Positions 52,913 to 62,197 of a DNA stretch of 64,000 nucleotides are shown here, in pieces (the stretch's first letter is position 1; each line of letters starts with the position of its first letter). Under the pieces are notes generated by a model. The model was not told the DNA's origin. It saw nothing but the letters and a program-made list of their open reading frames with translations, and did no database searches. A program made the position numbers and the translations under genes. Where the stretch lies: positions 1 to 64,000 of the forward strand of contig JAJPHR010000102.1 of NCBI GenBank assembly GCA_021325145.1, given 5' to 3'. Source of the stretch: Verrucomicrobiota bacterium (GTDB taxonomy: Bacteria; Verrucomicrobiota; Verrucomicrobiia; Limisphaerales; Pedosphaeraceae).

Positions 52913-55378
52913 TTAGTTAATAAACATCGCTTCGTTGGCCTGCAACAAGGCGTGGGCGTATTTCGCCCAGGAGCCCACGGGCATCAGTCCGGCAGGCGGA
53001 ATGGTCGCCAGACTCATTGCCGGCGGTGTGTTCTTCTTGCCACCGCCGCCTTTCTTGCGTTGCTCGCGGCGGTTCTCGTTGCTCACAGGTGTCACCTCGG
53101 GGGTTTCCATGGGTGGCGACTCGGTCAGGAAGCCCAAACCCAGTTGCATTTCCACCGGGGTCGGCTCGCGTTGATAAATGAGATCGTAGAGCAGCTTGAC
53201 TCGCTGCTCGGGACCTTTTGCGTCGCGGAAATCCGGGCGATTCACCAGGTTCCGCGCCTGTTCGACCACCAGCGGGCTGTTCATCATGAACAACGCCTGT
53301 TGCGGAACAATGGTTTCATACCGCTTGCCGGTCGTGATGTCCGGGTTCGCAAAATCGAATTGGTTATAAACCTCCGGCAGGTTGCGGCGGTCCACGAATC
53401 CATAGAGCGTGCGCCGCGTGGAATAAGGCGTCGCGCCCAGGTTCACTGGATGCCCGCCCATGGTTTTGTCGAGCCGGCCACCGATCGCCAATAAGGAATC
53501 GCGCACCGCCTCGAATTCAAGCCGCCGGATGTTCGCGCGCCACAGCCAGCGGTTGTTCGGATCCAACTGTGCGTAACGCGGATTGTTTTCACTGCTCTCC
53601 TGATAGACGCTCGACAACATGATGAGCCGGTGCATTTTCTTGACCGACCAGCCTTCTTCCATGAACTGTGCCGCAAGATAATCGAGCAACTCAGGGTGGC
53701 TGGGCGGCGCGGATTGGTTCCCGAAATCGTCCGGTGTGGTCACGAAGCCTTCGCCGAAATGATGCAGCCAGATTCGATTCACCATCACACGCGCCGTCAG
53801 CGGGTTGTTGGTGCTGATAATTGCGGCTGCGAGTTCCAAGCGTCCACTGCCGTTCCGGAACACAGGCCGGTTCGGACCGGAAAGAATCTCCAGGAATCGT
53901 CGTGGTACAACGTCGCCCTGGTTTTCCGCCTCGCCGCGAATGAACACATGCGAATCGGCCGGTCTGGGTTTGTCCACCAACACCATGGCCCGCGCCGGTG
54001 ATCCCGGATGGGTTGATTCCAATTGCGCGATCTCACGGCGAAGCTGAATTCGCTTTTGCTGCACTTCTTTGTTCTTGCCCATCCCGCCGCCTTTCACAGG
54101 TTTAAGCGCGGCCATTTCCTGATTCAGAGCATTGTATTTGTTCGCGAAATCCAGGTAATCCGGCGTCATCTTGATTGGCTCAATCAGCGGCTCGTCCTCG
54201 GGTTCAACCGAACTGGCGAAAATACCGTGCAGCGAATAATAATCCTTGGTCGGGATCGGGTCGAATTTGTGATCGTGACAGCGCGCACAGGTCACCGTCA
54301 GCCCAAGCGTTCCTTTCGTAACCACATCAATCCGATCGTTAATAATGTCATTGATGTTGTCGTTGAAATGTTCGCCGACCGTCAGGAAACCCATTGCAGC
54401 GAGCGTGCTGCGATCCGGCGCGTTTAACTTATCGGCCGCGATTTGTTCCAGGATGAACCGGTTGTACGGTTTGTCTTCATTGAACGCGCGAACAACGTAA
54501 TCGCGGTACGTCCACGCGTACGGATAGCGAAAGTCCTCCTTCTGCCGTTTCACGTCGCCTTTGGTGTCGGAATAGCGCGCCGTATCGAGCCAGTAGCGTC
54601 CCCAGCGTTCGCCGTATTGCGGCGAGGCGAGCAACCGGTCCACCACCTTGGCGAACGCGTCCGGCGAATTGTCATCCAAAAAATCCTGCAACTCCTTCAA
54701 CGTCGGCGCGAGGCCGATCAAATCGAACGTCGCCCGGCGCAACAGCGTCCGCTTGTCCGCCAGCGGCGCGGGCTTCATGCCGTTCTCCTCCAGTTTGGCG
54801 ACAATAAACGCATCCACCGGCGTGGCGCACCAATTCGTTTCCTTCACCTCGGGAACTGACGGCTTCTTCACCGGCTTGAACGACCAGTGGTCTTTTTCGG
54901 ATTTGGCCCATTCCTTTCCGTAGGTCGTCGAGTTCGTGGTGCGCGGATCCGGCGCACCCATTTTAATCCAGCTTATTAGATTGGCAATTTGGTCGTCCGA
55001 AAGCTTTTCGCCCTTGGGCGGCATCTGCAAATCCGGATCGGTGTAGCGAACCGCTTTTATCAAAAGGCTTTTCTCGGGATCGCCGGGAACAACCGCCGGA
55101 CCGGTGTCGCCGCCTTTGAGCACGGTTTCGCGGAATTCCAGCGAAAGCCCGCCCTTGAGTTTGGTGGCTTCGTGGCTGTGGCATTTGTAACAATTGTTTA
55201 CGAGCGTAGGCCGAACCTTGCTTTCGAAGAAATCCAATTGGGCTTTGGTTGGTTCCGCTGCCAGAAGCGATTGAGCACAGCCAAGAGCCGCAAGCCCTAT
55301 CGCAAGTCTCCAACGATTCCTGGAGCTTGAGGTCTGGGATTTTCCTGGAGCCTGGATATTGGCGCTTGTAGCTTGCAT
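52913..55378 (-). CDS. Cytochrome c (PSCyt1)-DUF1549-DUF1553 exported protein, cassette B
   Basis: The 821-residue product has a hydrophobic export signal (RLAIGLAALGCAQSLLAAEP), preceded by a Ser/Gln-rich stretch lying in a dispersed repeat. The haem motif is NCYKCHSHEA and the Met ligand is in LQMPPKGEKL. DUF1549 follows (VDAFIVAKLEENGMK, RRATFDLIGLAPTLKELQ, YGERWGRYWLDTARYSD) with CARCHDHKFDPI, then DUF1553 (NPLTARVMVNRIWLHHFGEG, HPELLDYLAAQFMEEGW, IVPQQALFMMN). Its start lies four bases after the DUF1501 stop. Role as for cassette A, unproven. Confidence 0.93.
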   Translation of the reverse strand: MQATSANIQAPGKSQTSSSRNRWRLAIGLAALGCAQSLLAAEPTKAQLDFFESKVRPTLVNNCYKCHSHEATKLKGGLSLEFRETVLKGGDTGPAVVPGDPEKSLLIKAVRYTDPDLQMPPKGEKLSDDQIANLISWIKMGAPDPRTTNSTTYGKEWAKSEKDHWSFKPVKKPSVPEVKETNWCATPVDAFIVAKLEENGMKPAPLADKRTLLRRATFDLIGLAPTLKELQDFLDDNSPDAFAKVVDRLLASPQYGERWGRYWLDTARYSDTKGDVKRQKEDFRYPYAWTYRDYVVRAFNEDKPYNRFILEQIAADKLNAPDRSTLAAMGFLTVGEHFNDNINDIINDRIDVVTKGTLGLTVTCARCHDHKFDPIPTKDYYSLHGIFASSVEPEDEPLIEPIKMTPDYLDFANKYNALNQEMAALKPVKGGGMGKNKEVQQKRIQLRREIAQLESTHPGSPARAMVLVDKPRPADSHVFIRGEAENQGDVVPRRFLEILSGPNRPVFRNGSGRLELAAAIISTNNPLTARVMVNRIWLHHFGEGFVTTPDDFGNQSAPPSHPELLDYLAAQFMEEGWSVKKMHRLIMLSSVYQESSENNPRYAQLDPNNRWLWRANIRRLEFEAVRDSLLAIGGRLDKTMGGHPVNLGATPYSTRRTLYGFVDRRNLPEVYNQFDFANPDITTGKRYETIVPQQALFMMNSPLVVEQARNLVNRPDFRDAKGPEQRVKLLYDLIYQREPTPVEMQLGLGFLTESPPMETPEVTPVSNENRREQRKKGGGGKKNTPPAMSLATIPPAGLMPVGSWAKYAHALLQANEAMFIN

Positions 55379-55382
55379 TCGC

Positions 55383-56798
55383 TTACGCCATCACTCCCTT
55401 GACGATGTTTCCCGCAACATCGGTGAGACGGAAATCGCGGCCATTGTAACGATACGTCAGTTTGGTGTGGTCGAATCCGAGCAGCGCCAGAATCGTGGCG
55501 TGAAGATCGTGGATGTGCACGCGGTTATCCACCGCGCGCGCGCCAAACTCGTCCGTCGAACCATAAATCGTCCCGCCTTTGACTCCGCCGCCGGCCATCC
55601 AAACGCTGAACGCCTTGCTGTTATGATCGCGGCCCGGATTTTCGTTGCCGTTGCGATCGCGGGTGGCGGTGCGGCCGAATTCACCGCCCCAAATCACCAG
55701 CGTGCTGTCCAACAAACCGCGCTGCTTCAAGTCCGTCATAAACGCGCCCAGCGGTTGATCGATCTCCGAAGCGGACTCCGGCAGGCGCTTCTCGATGTCG
55801 TTGTGATGGTCCCAGCCGCCCGCCCAGACTTGCACGAAACGAACGCCGCGTTCGAGCAGACGGCGCGCGATCAGCATCTGCCGTCCCTGCGTGGTGTTGC
55901 CGTAAAGCTCCTTGACATTCTGTGGCTCCTTTTGGAAATCGAACGCATCCGAAGCCGCCGATTGCATTTTAAACGCGATCTCGTACGCCTCGATGCGCGC
56001 CTCCAACTGCGCGTCCTTCTGAAGGTTCTGACAATGCAGTTCGTTGAGTTGATGAATCAGGTCCAACTGCCGCCGCTGTTCTTTTAACGAGATGTATGGG
56101 TTCTTGATGTTCTGAATCATCTCCTCGACCGATCCAGCCGAGGTATTGATGCTCGTGCCTTGATAAACGCCCGGCAGGAATGCGGCCTGCCAGTTTTGCG
56201 TTCCGCCTGGCGGCAATCCACCCCCGGGCCGAAGTGAAATGAACCCGGGCATGTTTTGGTTTTCCGTCCCCAATCCGTAAACCGTCCACGAACCCAGGCA
56301 CGGCTTGGCGAGCCGCAGCGAACCGGTGTTCATCATCACTGTCGCAACTTCATGCGCCGGGATGTCCGTGTACATCGACCGGATGATGGCCATGTCATCC
56401 ACGTGCTCGCCGATTTTCGGGAAAACTTCGCTCACTTCGATCCCCGACCGGCCCATGGGGCTGAACTTGAACGGCGAGGGCATCGCCACGCCATTCATAT
56501 TGGGCAAGGATTGGCCTGCATACTTGGCAAGTTCAGGTTTGGGGTCCCAGGTATCCACTTGCGACGGGGCGCCCTGGGCAAAGATGTGAACGACGCGTTT
56601 GGCCTTGCCGGGCAGCGGCGGATTTTTAGGCGCGAGCGGCGAAAGGTCCGACTCCGCGCGAGCGGTGCTGGTGAAAAACTCCTGGCTCAGCAAACTGGCG
56701 AGACCAAGCGCGCCAAAGCCCATGCCGAATCGGCTCAGGAACTGGCGGCGATTGATGGCAAAATCCTCGGGTTTGGCTCGATGCTCATTGATGTTCAT
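55383..56798 (-). CDS. DUF1501 (sulfatase-like) Tat-exported protein, cassette B
   Basis: The 471-residue product has a clear twin-arginine signal (INRRQFLSRFGMGFGALGLA). Family marks are RVVHIFAQGAPSQVDTWDPKP, RSGIEVSEVFPKIGEH, ARRLLERGVRFVQVW, GWDHHNDIEKRLP, STLVIWGGEFGRTA and GRDHNSKAFSVWMAGGGVKGG. In cassette B the DUF1501 gene comes first and the cytochrome gene second, the reverse of cassette A. Confidence 0.93.
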   Translation of the reverse strand: MNINEHRAKPEDFAINRRQFLSRFGMGFGALGLASLLSQEFFTSTARAESDLSPLAPKNPPLPGKAKRVVHIFAQGAPSQVDTWDPKPELAKYAGQSLPNMNGVAMPSPFKFSPMGRSGIEVSEVFPKIGEHVDDMAIIRSMYTDIPAHEVATVMMNTGSLRLAKPCLGSWTVYGLGTENQNMPGFISLRPGGGLPPGGTQNWQAAFLPGVYQGTSINTSAGSVEEMIQNIKNPYISLKEQRRQLDLIHQLNELHCQNLQKDAQLEARIEAYEIAFKMQSAASDAFDFQKEPQNVKELYGNTTQGRQMLIARRLLERGVRFVQVWAGGWDHHNDIEKRLPESASEIDQPLGAFMTDLKQRGLLDSTLVIWGGEFGRTATRDRNGNENPGRDHNSKAFSVWMAGGGVKGGTIYGSTDEFGARAVDNRVHIHDLHATILALLGFDHTKLTYRYNGRDFRLTDVAGNIVKGVMA

Positions 56799-57085
56799 AA
56801 GATTTACTTCTCAGGCCGGCCTGTCCCTCAGCAGCCCGGCTGTTCTTATCCAGACGGTCCCCAACCGTAAATGGTTTCAATAAAGGCAATTTTCGCAAAC
56901 TCACGGGTCCCATCCGACGCAAGTTTTGGGCCATTTTAAGCGCGTTGGGCTACACCAATATCGAAACGTCCCGAATGTTGTCTGAACGCCATTTGAGTAG
57001 GCATCCATTGGAAACCGCGCTATCCTTCAGGCGTGCGGACCGAACCGGGCTTGGGAGCGGTCAAATTCCGAACACGAGGTAACTT

Positions 57086-58066
57086 ATGGCTGAAAAGATT
57101 CGTTGGGGCATCATTGGAACGGGCAGGATTGCGCGGCTGTTTGCGGAAGGGCTGGGCGCATTGCTCGATGCGGAACTGGTGGCGGTGGGTTCCCGTTCGC
57201 AGGCCAACGCGGATGATTTCGCGAAGCAATTCAACGTGCCTTTTCGCCACACCAGTTACGAGGCGCTGGCCCATGACGCGCGCGTGGATGCCGTCTATAT
57301 CGCCACGCCGCATTCCTTGCATGTCGAGAACACCCTGATGGCACTCGAGGCCGGCAAACCGGTGCTGTGCGAGAAACCCTTTGCCATTAATGCGCGCCAG
57401 GCTGAATCAATTATTCGAACGGCGCGGGCAAAAGGAATTCTGGTGATGGAAGCCATGTGGACGCGGTTTCTGCCGCCTATTGTGCGGCTGCGCGAGATGC
57501 TGAACGAGGGAATAATCGGCGAGGTGCGGACACTCGAAGCGGGGTTCGGATTTCAACGCGAGAAGCGGGAGGGCCGTTTGTTCGATCTGGCATTGGGCGG
57601 CGGAGCGTTGCTGGACATTGGGATCTATCCGCTGTCGCTGGCTTCGATGATTTTTGGGCCGCCGACGCAAATCACGGGATTGGCGGAGATTGGGCCAACG
57701 GGTGTGGATGAGCAGGCGGCGATTGTGCTGGGGCATCCGCAGGGACAGTTGGCGGTGCTGCACAATTCGATCCGCGTGAATACTTTCCAGGAGGCGTCGG
57801 TCACGGGAACACGCGGACGCATCCGGCTGCATCGCGGCTGGTGGAAGGGTTCGGACATGACGCTGACGTTGGACCAGGGCGGCGAGGAGTTCCTGGATTT
57901 CCCGTTTACCGGGAACGGTTATCAGTTCGAAGCTGAGGCGTTCATGGAGTGCTTGCGCGCGGGTGAATTGGATAACAAAATCATGCCGCTGGATGAAACG
58001 CTCAGCATCATGAAGACGCTGGATACATTGCGGGCGCAGTGGGGGTTGAAATATCCGATGGAGTGA
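57086..58066 (+). CDS. Gfo/Idh/MocA family oxidoreductase
   Basis: The 326-residue NAD(P)-dependent enzyme has the nucleotide-binding GIIGTGRIARLFAEGL, the catalytic-region CEKPFAINARQAE (EKP), and a C-terminal beta-sheet domain with FDLALGGGALLDIGIYPLSLA. A GAGGT Shine-Dalgarno lies upstream of the ATG. It is similar in feel to trans-1,2-dihydrobenzene-1,2-diol/xylose-type dehydrogenases; the substrate is probably a sugar or polyol. The next gene on the strand (amidohydrolase) is 151 bp downstream. Confidence 0.92.
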   Translation: MAEKIRWGIIGTGRIARLFAEGLGALLDAELVAVGSRSQANADDFAKQFNVPFRHTSYEALAHDARVDAVYIATPHSLHVENTLMALEAGKPVLCEKPFAINARQAESIIRTARAKGILVMEAMWTRFLPPIVRLREMLNEGIIGEVRTLEAGFGFQREKREGRLFDLALGGGALLDIGIYPLSLASMIFGPPTQITGLAEIGPTGVDEQAAIVLGHPQGQLAVLHNSIRVNTFQEASVTGTRGRIRLHRGWWKGSDMTLTLDQGGEEFLDFPFTGNGYQFEAEAFMECLRAGELDNKIMPLDETLSIMKTLDTLRAQWGLKYPME

Positions 58067-58128
58067 GAGCGATGCCTCAATCATCCCGGACGGAGCGCAG
58101 AGCTGCGCATCTCCAGCGCACTCCGAAG

Positions 58129-58155
58129 CATGGAGTCCCGGCTTCAGCCGGTGCC
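58129..58155. repeat. CCGGCTGAAGCCGGGACTCC repeat, copy 1
   Basis: On the minus strand this holds ACCGGCTGAAGCCGGGACTC, then CATG. The same 20-base core on the plus strand occurs at 60692-60711, inside the 5' end of the nuclease gene. CCGGCTGAAGCCGG is itself an imperfect palindrome. Confidence 0.7.
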
Positions 58156-58217
58156 ATCGCGTTGTCAAGCGTGTTGATAGCTTTCAAAGCCATGACATTT
58201 AAGCATTTCGAGTGATC

Positions 58218-59129
58218 ATGAATCACCATTGCACACGCCGGGAATTTCTAGCCGCCTCCGGTCTTCTGCTGCTCGGCACCGCCGCGCGTGCCGTTGAAGC
58301 CGCGCCGCAGAATCCCGAGCCGATCATCGACATCCATCAGCACACGAATTACAGCTTTCGCACGGACGAACAATTGCTGGCGCATCAGAAGGCGATGGGG
58401 GTCACGCAGACGATCCTGTTGCCGGCGGGTTCGCTTTATGGTCTGGCGGCAAATTGCACCGGGAACGAAGCGGTTTGGAATTTTGCGCTCGATCATCCGG
58501 GCGAATATTTTTATTTCGCCAACGAAGTTCCCAATTTGCCGGGTGCGCGGGCGGAGATTGAAAAATATCTCAAACGCGGCGCGCTGGGAATCGGCGAGCA
58601 AAAGTTCCATGTCGATTGCGACTCGCCGGCCATCGAATTGGTCGCTGAACTTGCGCAGGAATTCAAGGCGCCGGTGCTGATGCACTTCCAACACAACGTC
58701 TATAACCTGCACATTGAGCGGATGCACAAAACGCTCGAAAAATTTCCGAAGGTCAAGTTCATCGGTCATGCGCAGACGTGGTGGAGCAATATCGACAAAA
58801 ATTGCGACCAGAAAACGCTGTATCCCCTCGGCAAGGTCACGCCGGGCGGCATCACGGATATTTTGCTCACCGAATACCCAAACATGTACGGCGATCTTTC
58901 GGCGGGCTCGGGCTTGAACGCGTTGAACCGCGACCAGGATTTTACGCGCGGCTTTCTGGAACGGCACCAGGACAAATTGCTCTACGGCAGCGATTGCAAC
59001 GACTCCATCGGCCGCGGGCCCGGCTGCCAGGGCGCGCGGACCATCGCCGCCGTGCGCGAACTGGCACCCACGAAGGCGATCGAGCGAAAGCTGCTTTACG
59101 GGAATGCGAAGAGGATGTTTGGGCTGTAG
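58218..59129 (+). CDS. Exported amidohydrolase-family (PF04909) metal hydrolase
   Basis: The ATG at 58218 gives 303 residues with a Tat-like signal (CTRREFLAASGLLLLGTAARA). The TIM-barrel amidohydrolase features are the HxH of IIDIHQHTNYSF, LMHFQHNVYNLH, KVKFIGHAQTWW, and the late Asp in KLLYGSDCNDS. The family hydrolyses or decarboxylates small cyclic substrates; the substrate is unknown. It lies between the Gfo/Idh oxidoreductase and PPi-PFK genes, all on the plus strand, but gaps of 150-210 bp leave co-transcription uncertain. Confidence 0.87.
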   Translation: MNHHCTRREFLAASGLLLLGTAARAVEAAPQNPEPIIDIHQHTNYSFRTDEQLLAHQKAMGVTQTILLPAGSLYGLAANCTGNEAVWNFALDHPGEYFYFANEVPNLPGARAEIEKYLKRGALGIGEQKFHVDCDSPAIELVAELAQEFKAPVLMHFQHNVYNLHIERMHKTLEKFPKVKFIGHAQTWWSNIDKNCDQKTLYPLGKVTPGGITDILLTEYPNMYGDLSAGSGLNALNRDQDFTRGFLERHQDKLLYGSDCNDSIGRGPGCQGARTIAAVRELAPTKAIERKLLYGNAKRMFGL

Positions 59130-59342
59130 AACGCGAATTCTCGCGAACCGAAAAATTAATCCCTCGGCCTTGGGTGGAAACGCCCGCGCCGGAGCGCCTG
59201 TCGTCACCAGGGCATTATACGCGTTGCGCGGGTTTCCGCTTTACAGAAGCGCCGCTGATGGGGCAAGGTACTGTGGATTGGTAACTACTGGAGTTTGTTG
59301 GCGATCCCGCCAAAATCCCAGCCTGATAGAAGTGAGTGAATT

Positions 59343-60617
59343 ATGCCAGAATTAGTTGGAAACTTGTTGGTGGCGCAGTCGGGCGGCCCGACGGCCGTGA
59401 TCAATGCCAGCGTCGCGGGCGTGATCCAGGAAGCCGGAAAAAATGAATGCATTGAGGAAATCTACGGAGGACTGAACGGCATTCTCGGCATCCTCAACGA
59501 AGATTTGATCGACATCAACGAGGAGAAAGCCAGAACCATCGCCGGATTGAAATACACTCCCGCCGCCGCGTTGGGGACGTGCCGTTACAAAATTGATTTC
59601 AAGAAAAAACCCGAGAAGGCCGCGTGGGATATGAACCGCCTTTTCGAGGTGTTTCAGGCGCACAACATCCGGTACTTTTTTTACGCTGGCGGCAACGATT
59701 CGCAGGACACCGCAAACAAAATTCACGAAGAGGCGGTCAAGCGCGGTTATGAAATGCGCGTCAACGGCGTGCCCAAGACCATCGACAATGACTTGCCGCA
59801 CACCGACCATTGCCCGGGTTACGGCTCGGCGGTCAAGTATTGCTCGGTCACGACCGTGGAGGTCGGGCTCGACGTCGCCTGCATGGCCACGGACGACGGC
59901 TCCTGCTGCATCATCGAAGTCATGGGGCGGTCCGCCGGCTGGATCGCCGGCGGCACGGTGCTGGCAAAACAGGGCCATGCGGACAACCCGCCGCATATCA
60001 TTTTGTTGCCCGAAATTCCTTTTGACGAAGAAGCCTTCCTGGGCAAAGTCCAGGAAACGGTGGCGCGCTTGAAGTATTGCATCGTCATTGTGGGCGAGGG
60101 GCTGAAAAACAAGGCGGGCGAGGAAATCGGCGCGGACAAATCGCGCGTGGATTCCTTCGGGCATCCTTTGCTTTCGGGCGCGGCCGAGAAGCTCGCCGAG
60201 ATTATTCAGGGACGCATCAGCCTCAAGACGCGCACGGTGAAACTCGGCTACGCGCAACGCGCCGCCGAACATTGCGCGAGCGCCACGGACTCGGACGAGG
60301 CGTTCGCCTGCGGCGTGGCCGCGGTGAAAGCGGCCGTCGAAGGCAAGAGCGGCGTGATGGCGAAAATTGTCCGGCTCAGTTCAGCGCCTTACAAGTGGAC
60401 GACGGATTTGCAACCCCTGGCTGACGTGGCGAACGTCGAGCATTTCGTGCCGCGCGATTGGGTCAGCGAGGACGGTTTCATGCCGAACGAAAAATTTGTC
60501 GAATACGCCCGCCCCTTGATCGAAGGCGAAGTCAAGGTTCCGATGGAAGGCGGCCTGCCCAAGTACGTCGTTTTGGAAAAGGTGCGCGTGGAAAAGAAAC
60601 TGCCGCCGCGGGCGTGA
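59343..60617 (+). CDS. pfp: Diphosphate-dependent 6-phosphofructokinase
   Basis: The 424-residue enzyme phosphorylates fructose 6-phosphate using pyrophosphate in a reversible glycolytic step. The N-terminal LLVAQSGGPTAVINASVAG, FFYAGGNDSQDTA and VNGVPKTIDNDLPHTDHCPGYG are diagnostic: the Lys in PKTIDND and the Asp-Ser after GGN are the PPi-type replacements of ATP-PFK. EVMGRSAGWIAGGTVLAK is the fructose-6-phosphate site. A Shine-Dalgarno GAAGTGAG precedes the ATG. PPi-PFK is common in Verrucomicrobia. Confidence 0.93.
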   Translation: MPELVGNLLVAQSGGPTAVINASVAGVIQEAGKNECIEEIYGGLNGILGILNEDLIDINEEKARTIAGLKYTPAAALGTCRYKIDFKKKPEKAAWDMNRLFEVFQAHNIRYFFYAGGNDSQDTANKIHEEAVKRGYEMRVNGVPKTIDNDLPHTDHCPGYGSAVKYCSVTTVEVGLDVACMATDDGSCCIIEVMGRSAGWIAGGTVLAKQGHADNPPHIILLPEIPFDEEAFLGKVQETVARLKYCIVIVGEGLKNKAGEEIGADKSRVDSFGHPLLSGAAEKLAEIIQGRISLKTRTVKLGYAQRAAEHCASATDSDEAFACGVAAVKAAVEGKSGVMAKIVRLSSAPYKWTTDLQPLADVANVEHFVPRDWVSEDGFMPNEKFVEYARPLIEGEVKVPMEGGLPKYVVLEKVRVEKKLPPRA

Positions 60618-60677
60618 AGCATGGTGCCACCCGTCTTTAGCGGGAAACACGATTTTGTAAACTCTCTGCGTTCGACA

Positions 60678-61619
60678 ATGCGAGTGCCCTGCCGGCTGAA
60701 GCCGGGACTCCGCACCTCAGTCAGATTGCTCCTGTTAATCGCCGGTTTGGTGTTCCTTCCGGTTGGCCGCGCGCTGGCTTGGAACGCTCCGGGGCACATA
60801 ATCATCGCGGCGGAGGCCTGGCGGGAATTGCCCGCCAAGTTCCAGAAGCGCGCGAGCGAGCTGCTGAAGCACCATCCGGATTACGCGAAATGGGAGAAGG
60901 CATTTGCCACGGAGGCGCCGGACATGGATGCTGACGCTTTCATTTTCATGCGCGCAAGCACTTGGCCCGACGAAATCCGCGAAACGAAAAGCGAGTACAA
61001 CCATCCGCACTGGCACTTCATCAATTATCCGTTGAAACCGAAGTCGTTCCCGAAGGAGCCCGCGCCATCCTCCACGGAGGACGTGCTCTTTGGCATCGAA
61101 CAGTGCGAGAAAACCCTGGCCGACACCCGCGCGCCGGCTGAACTTCGCGCGGTTTATCTCTCCTACCTGATTCATCTGGTGGGAGACATTCATCAACCGC
61201 TTCATTGTTGCTCGCTCGTGGACAAAACCTATCCGAAGGGTGACAAGGGCGGGAACGATTTTTACGTGAAGCCCGGGGAGCGAGGCATCAGCCTGCACAG
61301 CTTGTGGGACGGGCTGCTGGGCCGCTCCGTTCGTCCGCGCTCGCAATGGAACGAGGCCATCCAAATCGAGGCCGAACATCCCAGAAAATCCCTGCCGGAA
61401 CTCAACCGGGCCCGGACACCGAAGGATTGGAGCCTGGAAAGCCGCGAGCTCGCGATCGAGAAGGCGTATCTGCGCGGTAAATTGAAAGGCGGCACGGACT
61501 GGGAAACGGCCCCGAGCCTGCCAGCCGATTATACGAAGTCCGCAAAAGCAGTCGCGGAACGCCAGGCGGCGCTGGCGGGTTATCGCCTCGCGGATGCGAT
61601 TGAAAAATATCTCAGGTAA
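60678..61619 (+). CDS. Secreted S1/P1-type nuclease
   Basis: The ATG at 60678 gives 313 residues with a signal (SVRLLLLIAGLVFLPVGRALA) cleaved so that mature Trp1 begins WNAPGH, as needed for zinc binding. All P1-type ligands are visible: Trp1 and His6 in WNAPGH, Asp in STWPDEI, His in HPHWHFINYP, His/Asp/His in YLIHLVGDIHQPLH, and His/Asp in LHSLWDGLL. It cuts single-stranded nucleic acids outside the cell. The first ten or so codons overlap a dispersed repeat. An upstream ATG at 60621 is rejected. Confidence 0.93.
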   Translation: MRVPCRLKPGLRTSVRLLLLIAGLVFLPVGRALAWNAPGHIIIAAEAWRELPAKFQKRASELLKHHPDYAKWEKAFATEAPDMDADAFIFMRASTWPDEIRETKSEYNHPHWHFINYPLKPKSFPKEPAPSSTEDVLFGIEQCEKTLADTRAPAELRAVYLSYLIHLVGDIHQPLHCCSLVDKTYPKGDKGGNDFYVKPGERGISLHSLWDGLLGRSVRPRSQWNEAIQIEAEHPRKSLPELNRARTPKDWSLESRELAIEKAYLRGKLKGGTDWETAPSLPADYTKSAKAVAERQAALAGYRLADAIEKYLR

Positions 61620-61625
61620 ACCGGA

Positions 61626-62114
61626 TTAATTCGAAGGTGCGGCTGGCGGGTTCCGCGCCTTGGCCAGTTCCTTCTCCAATTTTTCCAGGGCCTCCTTCAC
61701 GAGTTCTTCGCTGGCCTCCTTGGTCGTGGTGTGGCTGCCATAACTCGGATCGCGGGCTTCCACCATCAGGACTTTCTTGCCGTTGGACCAAAGGGAAATC
61801 ACAAAGCTGTAATCAAACGTGCTGCCTTCCTTCGTGCCCATGATGCAAACCAGCGTGTCCGGCCCAACCTTGGCGGGCCATACGTCAAAGCCAAACTTGT
61901 TCAAAACCGCGGCCACGCGCGCCATGTAGATTTGGTCGAAAGGAGCCGGTTGCGTAAAGCAGACCGATTTGTATTTGGTGAGATCCGGCGGTTTGTCCTT
62001 CCCGCCTTCCGTTGCGCAGCCAGCGAGGAAAATGACGGTCAAAGCAATCCAGGCAACGCAAAAAATGCCCGGGGGCTTTTTGCGTTGTCCAAGTGTAAAC
62101 AAGCAGCTTGCCAT
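61626..62114 (-). CDS. Putative lipoprotein, 162 aa
   Basis: The product has a lipoprotein signal (IFCVAWIALTVIFLAGCATEG) with the lipid Cys near residue 33. After it comes a small alpha/beta domain with YKSVCFTQPAPFDQIYMARVAAVLN-type segment (key parts YKSVCFTQPAPF, LNKFGFDVWPAKVGPDTL), DYSFVISLWSNGKKVLMVEARD and a helical tail LVKEALEKLEKELAKA. The pattern recalls DUF4136-like lipoproteins but I do not assign it. It converges on the nuclease gene, with the two stops only six bases apart. Confidence 0.68.
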   Translation of the reverse strand: MASCLFTLGQRKKPPGIFCVAWIALTVIFLAGCATEGGKDKPPDLTKYKSVCFTQPAPFDQIYMARVAAVLNKFGFDVWPAKVGPDTLVCIMGTKEGSTFDYSFVISLWSNGKKVLMVEARDPSYGSHTTTKEASEELVKEALEKLEKELAKARNPPAAPSN

Positions 62115-62197
62115 TGATAAACGCTAATCAGACGCGGCGGACTGCGGCAAGTTTAAACCCGGCTGGGTTGCGCCAACGATTCTTCGTCTCCGGCTCG

